From Anaerolineaceae bacterium (GTDB lineage Bacteria; Chloroflexota; Anaerolineae; Aggregatilineales; Phototrophicaceae), in contig NZXX01000013.1 of NCBI GenBank assembly GCA_002702065.1, positions 1 through 64,000 on the forward strand: 64,000 nt of DNA, given 5' to 3'. This document shows, in pieces, positions 9,542 through 18,806 of the stretch (positions within the stretch are counted from its first letter, which is position 1; each line of letters opens with the position of its first letter). The translations under genes and the position numbers were made by a program. The notes beneath the pieces were generated by a model. It searched no databases, was not told where the DNA came from, and saw nothing but the letters and a program-made list of their open reading frames with translations.

Positions 9542-10321
9542 TTACTCGGTTTGTGCCATGAACGTTTCCAGCATATCAATGAGACGCATTAACCGGCGGT
9601 ACTGGTCGTCAAGGACATCCGCTGACGGTGGCGGATACAGCACCGCCTCGATCTCCGCGACGACGTTTTCCGGCAGCCGGGTGAACCGCCGCAGATAGGT
9701 CAGGTTGTTACCGTCACCGACATAGTAGGTCTCGTTCAGGGCAAACAAAATCTGGATGAGGCTGTGTACAATCTTCGAAGTCAGGCCCGCCAGAAAAACC
9801 ATATCCTGCCGCAGGACCTTATGCCGGTAGTGATAATCCTCGCGCCAGTAGCGAATGAACCGGAGGTGTTGGTCGAGCACAGCCTGTTTCAACAGCGGCG
9901 GATACGGCTGCAACTGGGCCTTCCAGTTGGCGATAATGTCGAACGGGTCTTCGATCACGTGCTGATTATAGATGTCGCATGGCAGATAGTAGCCCCAGAC
10001 CGTCCAGACAAGCGCTTGCGGTACCCCCTCCCCCGCGCACCACTGATCCAGTTGTCGGCTGATGTCCGCCACCGTGCGTATCCAGCAGCCATCAATGGTG
10101 ACGCCCTGCTCGCCCCATCGTTGAATGGAGTCTGTCAGTTGCTGGCGCTCCGCTTGTGGGGGAATCGTCTGGCAGTACAGGCGAAAATCGAGGTCGGAGT
10201 ATTGATCGAATTGTTTCCGCCCATAAGAGCCGCCGATGGAGATGGCATAGTCGCCTTGGGCCAGTGCCCGAATCGTCGGCAGCATATCGTCGATCACATC
10301 TTGAACATGTTTGGGGAACAT
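9542..10321 (-). CDS. Nucleotidyltransferase-fold protein (MNT/DUF4037-like)
   Basis: Residues 27-47 carry the polymerase-beta nucleotidyltransferase signature: G-G-S-Y-G-R, then a short spacer and S-D-L-D, whose two aspartates bind metal. The rest (about 210 residues) is mostly helical with conserved Trp and Tyr, similar in layout to DUF4037-type or aminoglycoside-nucleotidyltransferase-like proteins. Such enzymes transfer a nucleotide from NTP to a small molecule or protein. The 260-residue length fits the stand-alone family. No substrate can be assigned, and an antibiotic-modifying role is possible but unsupported. Confidence 0.75.
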   Translation of the reverse strand: MFPKHVQDVIDDMLPTIRALAQGDYAISIGGSYGRKQFDQYSDLDFRLYCQTIPPQAERQQLTDSIQRWGEQGVTIDGCWIRTVADISRQLDQWCAGEGVPQALVWTVWGYYLPCDIYNQHVIEDPFDIIANWKAQLQPYPPLLKQAVLDQHLRFIRYWREDYHYRHKVLRQDMVFLAGLTSKIVHSLIQILFALNETYYVGDGNNLTYLRRFTRLPENVVAEIEAVLYPPPSADVLDDQYRRLMRLIDMLETFMAQTE

Positions 10322-10546
10322 GGTGGTTTTCGCGCCTCGTCATGCACACAGCAAAATCGCAGGTGGCCTGGCCTGTATCCAGACTGTACCCCATGTCGGA
10401 TGAGGGTCTAAAGGCCATCCGAGTCCACGCCGTCAGCCAGTGAACGCCACATCACCGGACCATATCACTTTTTCTGCGAATGATTTACACTTGCACGACA
10501 GGCCGAGATACCGGGTAAGGGCCGCGGCATCTGCTATTCCAGACAC

Positions 10547-10579
10547 CAACAGGCAGCGCATGCGACGTGCTGCCTGTTG
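10547..10579 (-). terminator. Perfect 11-bp stem-loop after the long operon
   Basis: CAACAGGCAGC at 10547-10557 and GCTGCCTGTTG at 10569-10579 are perfect reverse complements separated by 11 nt. The structure lies 15 bp past the stop of the last gene of the minus-strand operon. There is no strong U-tract, so it could be a terminator or an mRNA 3'-end stabiliser. The rest of the 10322-10594 gap shows nothing recognisable. Confidence 0.5.
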
Positions 10580-10594
10580 ATATGCAGGTTGAGA

Positions 10595-11866
10595 CTAACT
10601 TGATGGAAAGAGTGTGCCTTCAATTTGCTCGCAGAAGGAGTCAGCAGCTTCCTGAGCGGTCATATCACCCAGTATCGCGGCCTGAGTCACATTGCGCAGC
10701 ACTTCCGCCTGCTCTGGCAGCCCCGGGTTTAGCGGGATCGGATGGAAGGTGTTAGCCGCCAGCAGTTCCTTGAACGGGTCATAAAACTCGCCTTCCAGCG
10801 CGATCTCGTTAGCGGAACGGGTGGCAGGCATCAGGCCGGTGAAGCGCACCAGATTCTCCGGGTCGCTCAGCACGAAGTTGATGAAATCCATAGCGACTTC
10901 CGGATTCTGGGCATCGCGGCTGATGGCGAAAATCCAGCCACCGGTCGAGCTGCCCATACCGGCGCTGCCTTCCAGCGGGATAATGCCATAGTCGTCCGGC
11001 CAGGTCATGCCGTAGTCCGTTTCCAGCGTATTGGCCGACCAGAACCCACCCAGGTACATCGCGGCCCGGTTGTTGCCAAAGGCCAGTTCACGCTCTGCCC
11101 CGGTGCCGACTAGCAGGTCTTCCTGAGACATCGCCCCGCTGTTGAAGAAATCCACCCAGAACTGAATCGCCTGCACATTGTCACCCTGATTCAGCACGCA
11201 CTCGGTGGCCGCGTCGTTGACGATCTGCAAGCCATTGGCGGTGGTGTACATGCCTGCGTGTTCGTACAGCCACAGCCAGCGCTCGCCCGATGTGGCGACA
11301 AAACCGTACACGCCATTTTCCGGATCCGCCATCTGGGCGGCCACTTCTGGCAGTTCATCCCAGGTGGTGGGCGGTTCCAGGCCCGCTTCTTCAAACATCG
11401 CCTTGTTCCAGTACAGCAGGCGCGTGCCCGTGTCGATCGGCAGCCCGAAGATGAGATCGTTGAACACGGCGGCTTTCAGCATCCCGTCGAAGATGTCGCT
11501 GGTGTCAAAGCCACTGCCATCAATCAGGTCATTCAGCGGGATCAGGTAGCCACGATCAATGAATGAGCCGATAGTCACCGAGTTGATAATCAGCAGATCA
11601 GGCCCGCGCCCTGCTTCGAGCGCCGCCAGCTGGGTGCTGTCCAGTTCGGCAAATGGCACCGACCGCGCATCAAACGTGACATTGGGGTTTGCCGCCAGAT
11701 ACTCCTGCAACACTTCATAGCTGCCGGACGGTTCTTCACCTTCTTCGGGCGGGTCAAAATAATCCCCACCGAGGAAGGTCAGGGTGACGTCTTCCTGTGC
11801 GCTGAGGACCGGCACCACGGCCAGCACCAGCAAGAGAAACAGGGTGGTCATAAAAATGCGTTTCAT
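10595..11866 (-). CDS. Secreted carbohydrate-binding protein of CUT1 ABC transporter
   Basis: A 423-residue family-1 extracellular solute-binding protein. It has a Sec signal peptide of about 23 residues (M-K-R, hydrophobic L/V core, A-Q cleavage) and no lipobox Cys. Typical SBP_1 features include P-T-T-W-D-E-L after the hinge, G-L-P-I-D-T-G in the binding cleft and an F-G-N-N-R-A-A-M strand. GGAGAG precedes the ATG. It is the last gene of the operon, 66 bp after the permease genes, and would capture an oligosaccharide or glycoside for them. The mannosidase in the operon suggests a mannose-containing ligand (inference). Confidence 0.9.
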   Translation of the reverse strand: MKRIFMTTLFLLLVLAVVPVLSAQEDVTLTFLGGDYFDPPEEGEEPSGSYEVLQEYLAANPNVTFDARSVPFAELDSTQLAALEAGRGPDLLIINSVTIGSFIDRGYLIPLNDLIDGSGFDTSDIFDGMLKAAVFNDLIFGLPIDTGTRLLYWNKAMFEEAGLEPPTTWDELPEVAAQMADPENGVYGFVATSGERWLWLYEHAGMYTTANGLQIVNDAATECVLNQGDNVQAIQFWVDFFNSGAMSQEDLLVGTGAERELAFGNNRAAMYLGGFWSANTLETDYGMTWPDDYGIIPLEGSAGMGSSTGGWIFAISRDAQNPEVAMDFINFVLSDPENLVRFTGLMPATRSANEIALEGEFYDPFKELLAANTFHPIPLNPGLPEQAEVLRNVTQAAILGDMTAQEAADSFCEQIEGTLFPSS

Positions 11867-11932
11867 GATTGCTCTCCATTTTGGACTAACAAACGTTCTA
11901 TTTCGTGCAGTCTCTCGTAATGGGCATCCTTT

Positions 11933-12799
11933 CTACTTCAAGGCTCCAGAAGTCACGCCGTCCACGATATAGCGCTGCACCAGGCCAAAGATAATAATCG
12001 TGGGCACCGACACAGCGACGGACGCGGCGATCAGCAGATTCCAGGCAATGCGATGCTCGGTGATGAAGCTGTACAGCCCCACCATCACCGTCCGCAATGC
12101 CGGGTCCCCGATCAGGGTGACGGCCAGCAGCAGTTCCTGCCACACGCCGATAAATACAAAGGCTCCGCTGGCAAGCAGCCCCGGCAGCGACAAGGGCAGG
12201 ATGATGCGCACCAGCAAACCGATCTGGTCACAGCCATCAATCACGGCTGCATCCAGCACTTCGGGGGGGATCGCCCGGTAGAAACCCACCAGCAGCCATG
12301 TACACAGGGCCAGCGATGTGGCCGTGTAGGTGGCGATGAGCGAAACGTAAGTATCGAACAGGCCCAGCTGCGCCCACATGCGGAACAGCGGCAGCAGCAG
12401 AATTCCGGTGGGGAAAAACTGGGTGCCGACGATGACCCCCTGCCAGATACGCTGCCCCTTGAACTTCAGAAATGTCAGCGCATAGGCGGCCAGCGCGCCA
12501 AATACCACACAGATCGTCGAAGAAATCGTCGTGACAAACAGGCTGTTCGCCAGATAGCGCGGGAAGTTACCGCTGCTTAACGCCTCGATGTAATTATCCA
12601 GCGTGAACGGGTCCGGGATAATCTGCGGCGGGATCAGGAACAGGTTTTGCGGCGTCTTAAACGACGCCAGCACCAGCCACAACGCCGGAACCACCAGAAT
12701 AAAGACCGACACAAAGGCGATGATGGCATGGATGATGCTGCGATATTTGAAGGCAACCTCTTGTAAGGGGTTGCTGCGAACTGCGGTTGCGGTCGTCAT
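11933..12799 (-). CDS. CUT1 sugar ABC permease, MalG family
   Basis: A 288-residue inner-membrane permease with six hydrophobic segments. The EAA-type coupling loop (L-D-A-A-V-I-D-G-C-D-Q near residue 190) docks on the ATPase. The C-terminus D-G-V-T-S-G-A-L-K is typical of MalG homologues. Its start lies one base after the stop of the MalF-type partner, so the two are translationally coupled. It forms the heterodimeric channel with the upstream gene. No ATPase gene is present in this operon. Confidence 0.92.
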   Translation of the reverse strand: MTTATAVRSNPLQEVAFKYRSIIHAIIAFVSVFILVVPALWLVLASFKTPQNLFLIPPQIIPDPFTLDNYIEALSSGNFPRYLANSLFVTTISSTICVVFGALAAYALTFLKFKGQRIWQGVIVGTQFFPTGILLLPLFRMWAQLGLFDTYVSLIATYTATSLALCTWLLVGFYRAIPPEVLDAAVIDGCDQIGLLVRIILPLSLPGLLASGAFVFIGVWQELLLAVTLIGDPALRTVMVGLYSFITEHRIAWNLLIAASVAVSVPTIIIFGLVQRYIVDGVTSGALK

Positions 12800-12800
12800 G

Positions 12801-13760
12801 TCAGGCTGCCTCCTGCTGGTTTTGCCGGAACAGGGTCTTTCGGTTGAAGATGAGGAAGTAAAGCGCCAGCATACTGAGGACGATCATCATGAGGATGTTG
12901 GAACCGGCCATCGCTTCTTCGGTGCGGTACAGGCTGAAGGCGGTGTTGTAGACATACATCGGCAGTGTTTCGGTGGCGCGGGCCGGGCCGCCACCCGTCA
13001 GAATAAAGATGGCGTCGAAGTAGTTACTGGTCCAGATCAGTCCCAGCACCGTCGATGTCACCGCGACCGGGCGCAGCAGCGGCAGCGTAATCCCGAACAA
13101 CTGCTGGCGTCCGTTGGCACCGTCAATGCGCGCCGCCTCGTAAAGTTCCATGGGGATCGTCTGCAACCCGGCCAGGAACATGAGGGCGTAAAAGCCAAAG
13201 CCTTTCCAGATGCCCACCAGAATGGCGGCCAGCATGGCAGTCTGCACATTGCCCAGCCACGACTGCGCCAGATGCCCCAGGCCAATGCCCCGCAGCACGT
13301 TGTTGATCAGGCCCAGTTCCTGATGATACATAAAGCGCCACGTTATTGCGCCGACGATGCCCGGCAAGACCCAGGGCAGAATTACCAGCATGCGCACCAG
13401 CCACCGCCCCGGAAAGCGCTGGTGCGTGAGCAGCGCGAAATAAATGCCGAGAATGACCTGCCCAAAGGTGACGCCGATGGTCCAGACAAACGTGTTCTTG
13501 ACGGCTGTCGGGAAGATCGGGTCGTTCAAGACCTCGATATAGTTTTGCAGGCCGATAAACACGGACGGTCGGGTGAAGGTGGGCCGGCTGAACATGCTGG
13601 TGACCACCATACTGGCAATCGGGTAGAACAGCACCAGCACAATACTCAGCAGCGCCGGGGTCAGAAAAAGATAGGCGATCAGGTTATGGCGCAGGGCTTC
13701 GTTTCGCCTGTGCTTGTCTGTTTCTATTGCCAGACGCCTCGTCGCGTTTTGTTCAGCCAT
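12801..13760 (-). CDS. CUT1 sugar ABC permease, MalF family
   Basis: A 319-residue permease with a first transmembrane segment after a short basic N-terminus and five more downstream. The EAA loop is Y-E-A-A-R-I-D-G-A-N-G and is followed by I-T-L-P-L-L-R-P. There is no large extracytoplasmic domain, unlike the MalF homologue near the right end of the window. It pairs with the MalG-type gene that follows and the secreted binding protein. It starts 57 bp after the mannosidase stop. Confidence 0.92.
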   Translation of the reverse strand: MAEQNATRRLAIETDKHRRNEALRHNLIAYLFLTPALLSIVLVLFYPIASMVVTSMFSRPTFTRPSVFIGLQNYIEVLNDPIFPTAVKNTFVWTIGVTFGQVILGIYFALLTHQRFPGRWLVRMLVILPWVLPGIVGAITWRFMYHQELGLINNVLRGIGLGHLAQSWLGNVQTAMLAAILVGIWKGFGFYALMFLAGLQTIPMELYEAARIDGANGRQQLFGITLPLLRPVAVTSTVLGLIWTSNYFDAIFILTGGGPARATETLPMYVYNTAFSLYRTEEAMAGSNILMMIVLSMLALYFLIFNRKTLFRQNQQEAA

Positions 13761-13817
13761 AAGTCATTCTTTCCACAAATTTCTTTCACTGAAGGATTCT
13801 CAGGTTGAAGGCCTCGC

Positions 13818-16454
13818 TCACCCCGGCGTCACGTTGAAAGTCTCGATAGCGTGATGGCCGACCGCCGCCTGCCAGCCGTCGCGCCCGGTTTCCAGCGGCT
13901 GCAACGGTTCTTCAACCAGGTTGGTGCGGGTGATGGCCCCGATTGGAAAATGGAAACTGAACTGCGGCTGTGCGTCGCGCCCCTCGATCTCATAGCAGCG
14001 CAGCACCACGCTGTCGTCGTCCTCGGCTTTTTTGAGCGCACTGATGAGGACATTGTTATCCGAGACAGCGGCAAAGCTGAGTTCGCCCGGCAGGTCCGCG
14101 TCCGGTGCCGCCGTCACCCCACTTACGGCGATGAGTTCGTGATTGGCCTGCATGCCATAACGCATCCCGTTCGACCAGCCGCTTTCGTGGGCCAGCAGGG
14201 AAAAACGGAAATGGTGATCGCCCGGCTGCACATACCAGTTCCCCTTGCCATGACAGCTCTTGCGAGAGGCCAGCAGGACAGGCTGCAAAACCGGGTACGG
14301 CGCAGGTGAGCGAGTCGGGTCGATGTAGTCGAACACCGCCACCGACGAACTCATGGTGAAGCCGAAGTTGGCGTCGGACGTACTGGCGAAATTCAGCACC
14401 TCGCGCGGGTGAATGTCCTTGCAGATATCGAGATAGGCCGGACCTTCGCGATAAATGCCGACCTGCGAGCCGCCGTGATACTCGCTGGATTCATCGATGT
14501 AGCCCCAGTACACCGGGCCATCCGTCACCCGGCCCTCAACCTCGCTCTTGCCCACCTCGACCACGCCCATCGGCACCTCATAGGCGACCTGGGCGTCGCG
14601 CTGGTTGATCGGCAGCGCCAGACGGAACTCGCGGCTGCGGGTGCCATCCCAGTTGTACAGCGAGACTTCACAGTCGATACGTTTGATGTCGTGATAAAAA
14701 ATCAGGTTCTGAACCAGCAGGCAATGGCGCATTTCCTGTTGCAAGGTGTAGGTGGTGTAGACCGGGCCGGAGTCGGTGATGTGCCACCGGGGTTGATGCT
14801 TGCTGGCCCGCTCGAAATCCGCTTCGGCGGACGGCTGCTGAATCGACCCGAACTCCCCTGCCCCATTGCCAACCGATTCCAGCATGAAGACTTCGGCCCC
14901 AAGGAACTTGGCGGTGTGGAAAACTTCCTGATCCAGTGTTTTATCCAGCAGGCTGCCGATGCCGCCCGGCGCGAGTTTAACGCGGTAAAAGGCGTTCTCG
15001 TAGCTGTGGTCGCTGATCTGAACGGAAGCCGGTGGCTGCTTGTTCACAGGGGCCTCATCGACCACCACCGAATAGGTTTTGTAGCCGATGGAGGGTACAT
15101 CCTGGGCCACAAAACAAATATCCAAATCAACCCCGTTGCCCGCCGACCGCAGTTGGTGCGGTACGGTGTTGCCATCATTGTCGACAACATGGAAGGCGCT
15201 GAACGGGGCACGGACTGTACACTGCACCGGATCCGTCCGGGGCCAGGACAGGGCATTGTAGACAACGACACTCTGTTCGGACGCCGCCTGAATGCGCTGC
15301 GTGATCGCCTGAAGCGCATCATCCAGCAGGTCACGGCTCTGGTCCCGCGCTGCTTCGAGCTTTTCGCGGAAAACCTGATCGGTGATATGGCCGTTGTTGC
15401 CGCCCCAGCCATGATCGTCATAAAGCGAATCGGCCCACGCCTGCGCGATCTGGTGCTCCGGATAACCTGCAAAGCTGCCACGCAGCAGCGCATTGACGGT
15501 ATGGAAGGCCTCCGCCGCTGGCAGCAGCACCCCGGCCTCGCGCTTGGCGGTGATGGCGTGATGGTGGGCCGGACCATGAATGTACAGCCACACATTGGGC
15601 CGTTCGCCACAATGGGTGATCAGGTTCGGCTCGGCGGCGGCGACGGCGTCGAAGAACTGCTCCGGTGTCGAATAGCGCAGGTCAGGCATATCCGGGTCCT
15701 GCTGGCGCTGCTGCTGCCATGCGTCGATCAGGGCATCGAAATCCTTCGGCGGGATATAATCCATGCTGTACAGGAACGCGAACTCCTTCGGCATGGCACG
15801 CTGAGCATAGTCGTCATGCCACTGATCCAGCTCCGCCTGCACCTTCTCAATCACCTCTGGCAGCAGACCGTCCAGTTCGCGCCGGAACAACTGCGTCATC
15901 CCATACTGCCCCATCGACCAGCTCAGGACGCGGCTGCCATCCGGGCTGTACCAGTGATGCAGGCTGGGGCGGTGGCGGCTGATCAGCATATAGGGCACGC
16001 CGGATTTGGCGAGGATCTGCGGCATCTGCATCGCCCGGCCCGGCACATCGGGGCTGTAGTACACACGCGCATCCGCACCCGGCAGCAGTTTTTCCACGAG
16101 CTTGCGGCCCAGGTACGTCTGCCGCACAAGCTGCTCGCCGCTCAGCAGCGATTCGTAGGGCTGGTTATAGGTCGCCCCCCAGTCAAAGCGGCGGTCGATC
16201 ACCAGCTGGTGAATTTCGGCTTTGCGCTCCGGGTGACGCTCCAGATATTCCAGCAGATACAGGACGTTCTCCATCGAGAAACGCACTTCCGGTTTTTTGG
16301 CCATGCGGTCCAGCGCCGGGCTGATCGACTTCTCATCGCGCCAGGCAATGGTCGCGGCGGGGGTATCAAACCACGCAATATCGTTATGGCTGGAACAAAT
16401 AATATGGATGGTGCCGCCCGCAAAATAACCCCAATCGGACTGCGCTGTTGTCAT
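13818..16454 (-). CDS. GH38 family alpha-mannosidase-like glycoside hydrolase
   Basis: An 878-residue protein with no signal peptide, so cytoplasmic. The N-terminal catalytic domain shows the GH38 zinc motif S-S-H-N-D-I-A-W (His23, Asp25). The nucleophile motif Y-S-P-D-V-P-G (Asp136) stands in place of the usual P-D-T-F-G. A distal D-H-G-W-G-G-N-N-G may supply the fourth metal ligand. Middle and C-terminal beta-rich domains follow, as in the family. GH38 enzymes release alpha-linked mannose by a retaining mechanism. The altered nucleophile loop suggests a different aglycone or linkage preference. It presumably acts on sugars brought in by the transporter encoded downstream. Confidence 0.9.
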   Translation of the reverse strand: MTTAQSDWGYFAGGTIHIICSSHNDIAWFDTPAATIAWRDEKSISPALDRMAKKPEVRFSMENVLYLLEYLERHPERKAEIHQLVIDRRFDWGATYNQPYESLLSGEQLVRQTYLGRKLVEKLLPGADARVYYSPDVPGRAMQMPQILAKSGVPYMLISRHRPSLHHWYSPDGSRVLSWSMGQYGMTQLFRRELDGLLPEVIEKVQAELDQWHDDYAQRAMPKEFAFLYSMDYIPPKDFDALIDAWQQQRQQDPDMPDLRYSTPEQFFDAVAAAEPNLITHCGERPNVWLYIHGPAHHHAITAKREAGVLLPAAEAFHTVNALLRGSFAGYPEHQIAQAWADSLYDDHGWGGNNGHITDQVFREKLEAARDQSRDLLDDALQAITQRIQAASEQSVVVYNALSWPRTDPVQCTVRAPFSAFHVVDNDGNTVPHQLRSAGNGVDLDICFVAQDVPSIGYKTYSVVVDEAPVNKQPPASVQISDHSYENAFYRVKLAPGGIGSLLDKTLDQEVFHTAKFLGAEVFMLESVGNGAGEFGSIQQPSAEADFERASKHQPRWHITDSGPVYTTYTLQQEMRHCLLVQNLIFYHDIKRIDCEVSLYNWDGTRSREFRLALPINQRDAQVAYEVPMGVVEVGKSEVEGRVTDGPVYWGYIDESSEYHGGSQVGIYREGPAYLDICKDIHPREVLNFASTSDANFGFTMSSSVAVFDYIDPTRSPAPYPVLQPVLLASRKSCHGKGNWYVQPGDHHFRFSLLAHESGWSNGMRYGMQANHELIAVSGVTAAPDADLPGELSFAAVSDNNVLISALKKAEDDDSVVLRCYEIEGRDAQPQFSFHFPIGAITRTNLVEEPLQPLETGRDGWQAAVGHHAIETFNVTPG

Positions 16455-16471
16455 TTAAAAATCTCCAGTTT

Positions 16472-17608
16472 CTATGATTTTTTGCTTGCACGGTAAGCAG
16501 CGTCTAACGCTGTCAGGGTCTGGTCAATATCGCCCTTGTCTTTCAGGAAGCGATGCAGGATGTCGCAGGCGGCGTCCTGAAAGTCGATATAGCCGTTGAA
16601 ACGCGGGCGCAGATAGGCATGGTCCAGCGTTTGCAGCGTCGCCTGAAAGAAATCGCCGCACTGCGCATTAACCTGTGCATCGACCCAGGCGCTGCGGTGG
16701 CCGGGTTGGCCGTTGTGCTGGAAATATTCGCCCCGCTGCACGGCAGGTGATGCGACATAGGCCGCGTACTGGCAGGCGGCTTCCGGCTCGCGGCACCGGC
16801 GTGATACTGCCAGCCCTGCCCCACCCAGAATGGCCCCGCTGGGTTGTTGGTCGACGCCCAAAGGAATATTCGTAAACAAAACTGTTTCAGGCCGGTAACC
16901 CGGACGGGCATAATTCGAGTAGCCGAATAGCAGCGGGCAGTAACTAACGTCGTCGGTGCTGCTCATGTGGTCCAGCAGCTGCGGCGGGTTCCAGTCAATC
17001 GAGCCGGGATGGCTGTAAACGTGCAGATGCGTCATCATGCGCAGCGCCTGCTGCCCGACAGCATGGCTGACAAAATGATCGGCGTGCTGGCCCGGGCCTT
17101 CGCCCAGGTTGGCACACAGCGACACAAACGTTGGCAGGCAGTCGACTGGCATCAGTGGTATACCGACCTGACCCGGCTTCTCCTGAAGCAGCCGCATAAC
17201 CGCGTCCCATGTCTGGGGCACCTCGTCCAGCAGGTCCGGGCGGTAGGCACTCACCTGTGCCGCCACATCCACCGGCAGCGCCCAGACATGCCCCTGATAA
17301 ACGTAACTATCGTAGCTGGGGCCGACACTGTTTTCAGCCTGATCGCGCAAGAAACCGGCATCGAGATACGTATCCAGCGGCAGCAGGGCCTCGCGGGCAA
17401 CTGCTGTGCCGATCCAGGGATGATCCAGCACGATCAGGTCATAATCTTCGGCCAGATCAATCACCGAGCGTTCGGCGAATTCGCGCAGACTGCGGCGCGT
17501 CCACGTCACCTCCACATCCGGCTGTAACGCGCCATAGCTGTGCGCGGTCGCCTGCACCGGGTCAAAGCCGCGCGCATGATCCCAGGTCATACCCCGTAGC
17601 TCGATCAC
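16472..17608 (-). CDS. Solute-binding-protein fold without signal peptide
   Basis: A 378-residue protein resembling family-1 extracellular solute-binding proteins (V-W-A-L-P-V-D cleft strand, P-Q-T-W-D-A-V after the hinge, a C-terminal Y-I-D-F region). It begins directly with M-I-E-L-R-G-M-T-W-D-H and has no signal sequence, so it should stay in the cytoplasm. The GTG start overlaps the CoA-transferase stop by 4 bp (GTGA) and the gene ends 17 bp before the mannosidase. Translational coupling to CoA and glycosidase enzymes argues for an intracellular binding or enzymatic role. That role is not established. Confidence 0.8.
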   Translation of the reverse strand: MIELRGMTWDHARGFDPVQATAHSYGALQPDVEVTWTRRSLREFAERSVIDLAEDYDLIVLDHPWIGTAVAREALLPLDTYLDAGFLRDQAENSVGPSYDSYVYQGHVWALPVDVAAQVSAYRPDLLDEVPQTWDAVMRLLQEKPGQVGIPLMPVDCLPTFVSLCANLGEGPGQHADHFVSHAVGQQALRMMTHLHVYSHPGSIDWNPPQLLDHMSSTDDVSYCPLLFGYSNYARPGYRPETVLFTNIPLGVDQQPSGAILGGAGLAVSRRCREPEAACQYAAYVASPAVQRGEYFQHNGQPGHRSAWVDAQVNAQCGDFFQATLQTLDHAYLRPRFNGYIDFQDAACDILHRFLKDKGDIDQTLTALDAAYRASKKS

Positions 17609-18786
17609 TGCACGACCCCTTCATCCGTCAGCCGTTGGATCTCGTCATCCGCGAAACCCATCTCCCGCAGAATATCGCCGCTGTGCTGGCCTTTCAGCGG
17701 TGAGGGACGCCGCACGGTGCCGGGCGTCTGGCTGAACTTCACCGGAATGCCCATGCCGCGCACGGTTCCCGCTGTGGGATGGTCGAAGCTGACGATCATC
17801 TCGTTGGCCGCCACCTGCGGGTCCTGCTCGACATCGGCCATGCTCATCACCGGGCCGCACCAGATGTCCTCAGCCAGCAGGATGTCCAGCCATGCCTGCG
17901 TCGTCCGGCTGCGAAACGCACCGGCAAGCTGGGCTTTAATAGCGTCGCGGTCATCCATAACATTGTTGGATTCCACCGTCTCGTAGCCGTCGACACCCAG
18001 CAGCGCCGCCAGCTTGTTGAGTGGGTTCATGCCAATCGCGATATGGCCGTCCGCAGTTTCATAGACGCCGTAAGGGGCACCGGTATAGGCGTTGGGAATA
18101 CCGGCATTGCTGCGCTGCGGGGCGCGTCCGCCATTGAGGAAAAGCCCCATCTCCTGCGTGATATACGTCAGCAGCGAACTGTACAGATTCACATCGACGC
18201 GCTGGCCCTGCCCGGTTTGCTCGCGGGTATAGAGCGCCGCCAGTACACCATAGACAATGTGCAGCCCGGCAGTGAGGTCCGCCAGACTAACCCCCGGCAC
18301 CATCGGTGCGTCATCCCCCTTGCCGGTCAGTGTGGCAATCCCCGTCATGGCCTGAATGAGAATGTCCTGTCCGGGCCGTTTGACATAGGGGCCGCTGTTG
18401 CCAAAGCCGCTGCTGCCGCAGTAAATCAGCCGGGGATTGATGGCCGACAGCGTGTCATAACCCACGCCCAGCCGTTCCATCACACCGGGTCGGAAATTCT
18501 CCACCACAATGTCGGCTTTCTCCGCCAGCCGTTTGATCAGATTGACGCCATCCTCGTGTTTCAGGTCGACGACGATACTGCGTTTGTTGCGGTTGAACGC
18601 CATAAACGAGACGCTTTCGCCCTCAATGTAGAGGTTGTCGAGGGCAAAATGCCGCATCCAGTCACCTTTGGGCGGTTCAACCTTGATAATCTCTGCCCCC
18701 AGGTCGCCAAGGATTTGCGTGGCAAATGGCCCCTGTACCAGCTGGGTCAGATCAAGAACGATAAGGCCGTGCAATGGTCCACTCAT
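17605..18786 (-). CDS. CaiB/BaiF family III CoA-transferase
   Basis: A 393-residue class III CoA-transferase, which moves CoA between carboxylic acids. The N-terminal L-D-L-T-Q-L-V-Q-G-P and the G-D-L-G-A-E-I-I-K-V-E-P block are diagnostic. The catalytic aspartate is expected in S-L-A-D-L-T-A-G, followed by the A-L-Y-T-R-E-x-T-G-Q-G-Q-R-V-D-V stretch. The length is normal. It precedes the signal-less binding protein with a 4-bp overlap and follows the enoyl-CoA hydratase by 20 bp. In context it would activate an acid derived from the imported compound, which is inference. Confidence 0.92.
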   Translation of the reverse strand: MSGPLHGLIVLDLTQLVQGPFATQILGDLGAEIIKVEPPKGDWMRHFALDNLYIEGESVSFMAFNRNKRSIVVDLKHEDGVNLIKRLAEKADIVVENFRPGVMERLGVGYDTLSAINPRLIYCGSSGFGNSGPYVKRPGQDILIQAMTGIATLTGKGDDAPMVPGVSLADLTAGLHIVYGVLAALYTREQTGQGQRVDVNLYSSLLTYITQEMGLFLNGGRAPQRSNAGIPNAYTGAPYGVYETADGHIAIGMNPLNKLAALLGVDGYETVESNNVMDDRDAIKAQLAGAFRSRTTQAWLDILLAEDIWCGPVMSMADVEQDPQVAANEMIVSFDHPTAGTVRGMGIPVKFSQTPGTVRRPSPLKGQHSGDILREMGFADDEIQRLTDEGVVQ

Positions 18787-18806
18787 GAGACGCGCTTGTC
18801 TCCTGT

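Noticed and set aside
12603..13808. Plus-strand open frame of 401 codons
   Set aside because: Antisense to two permease genes with strong family motifs.
14409..16496. Plus-strand open frame of 695 codons
   Set aside because: Antisense to the GH38 gene, with no recognisable domain and composition (His, Arg, Gln-rich) typical of shadow frames.
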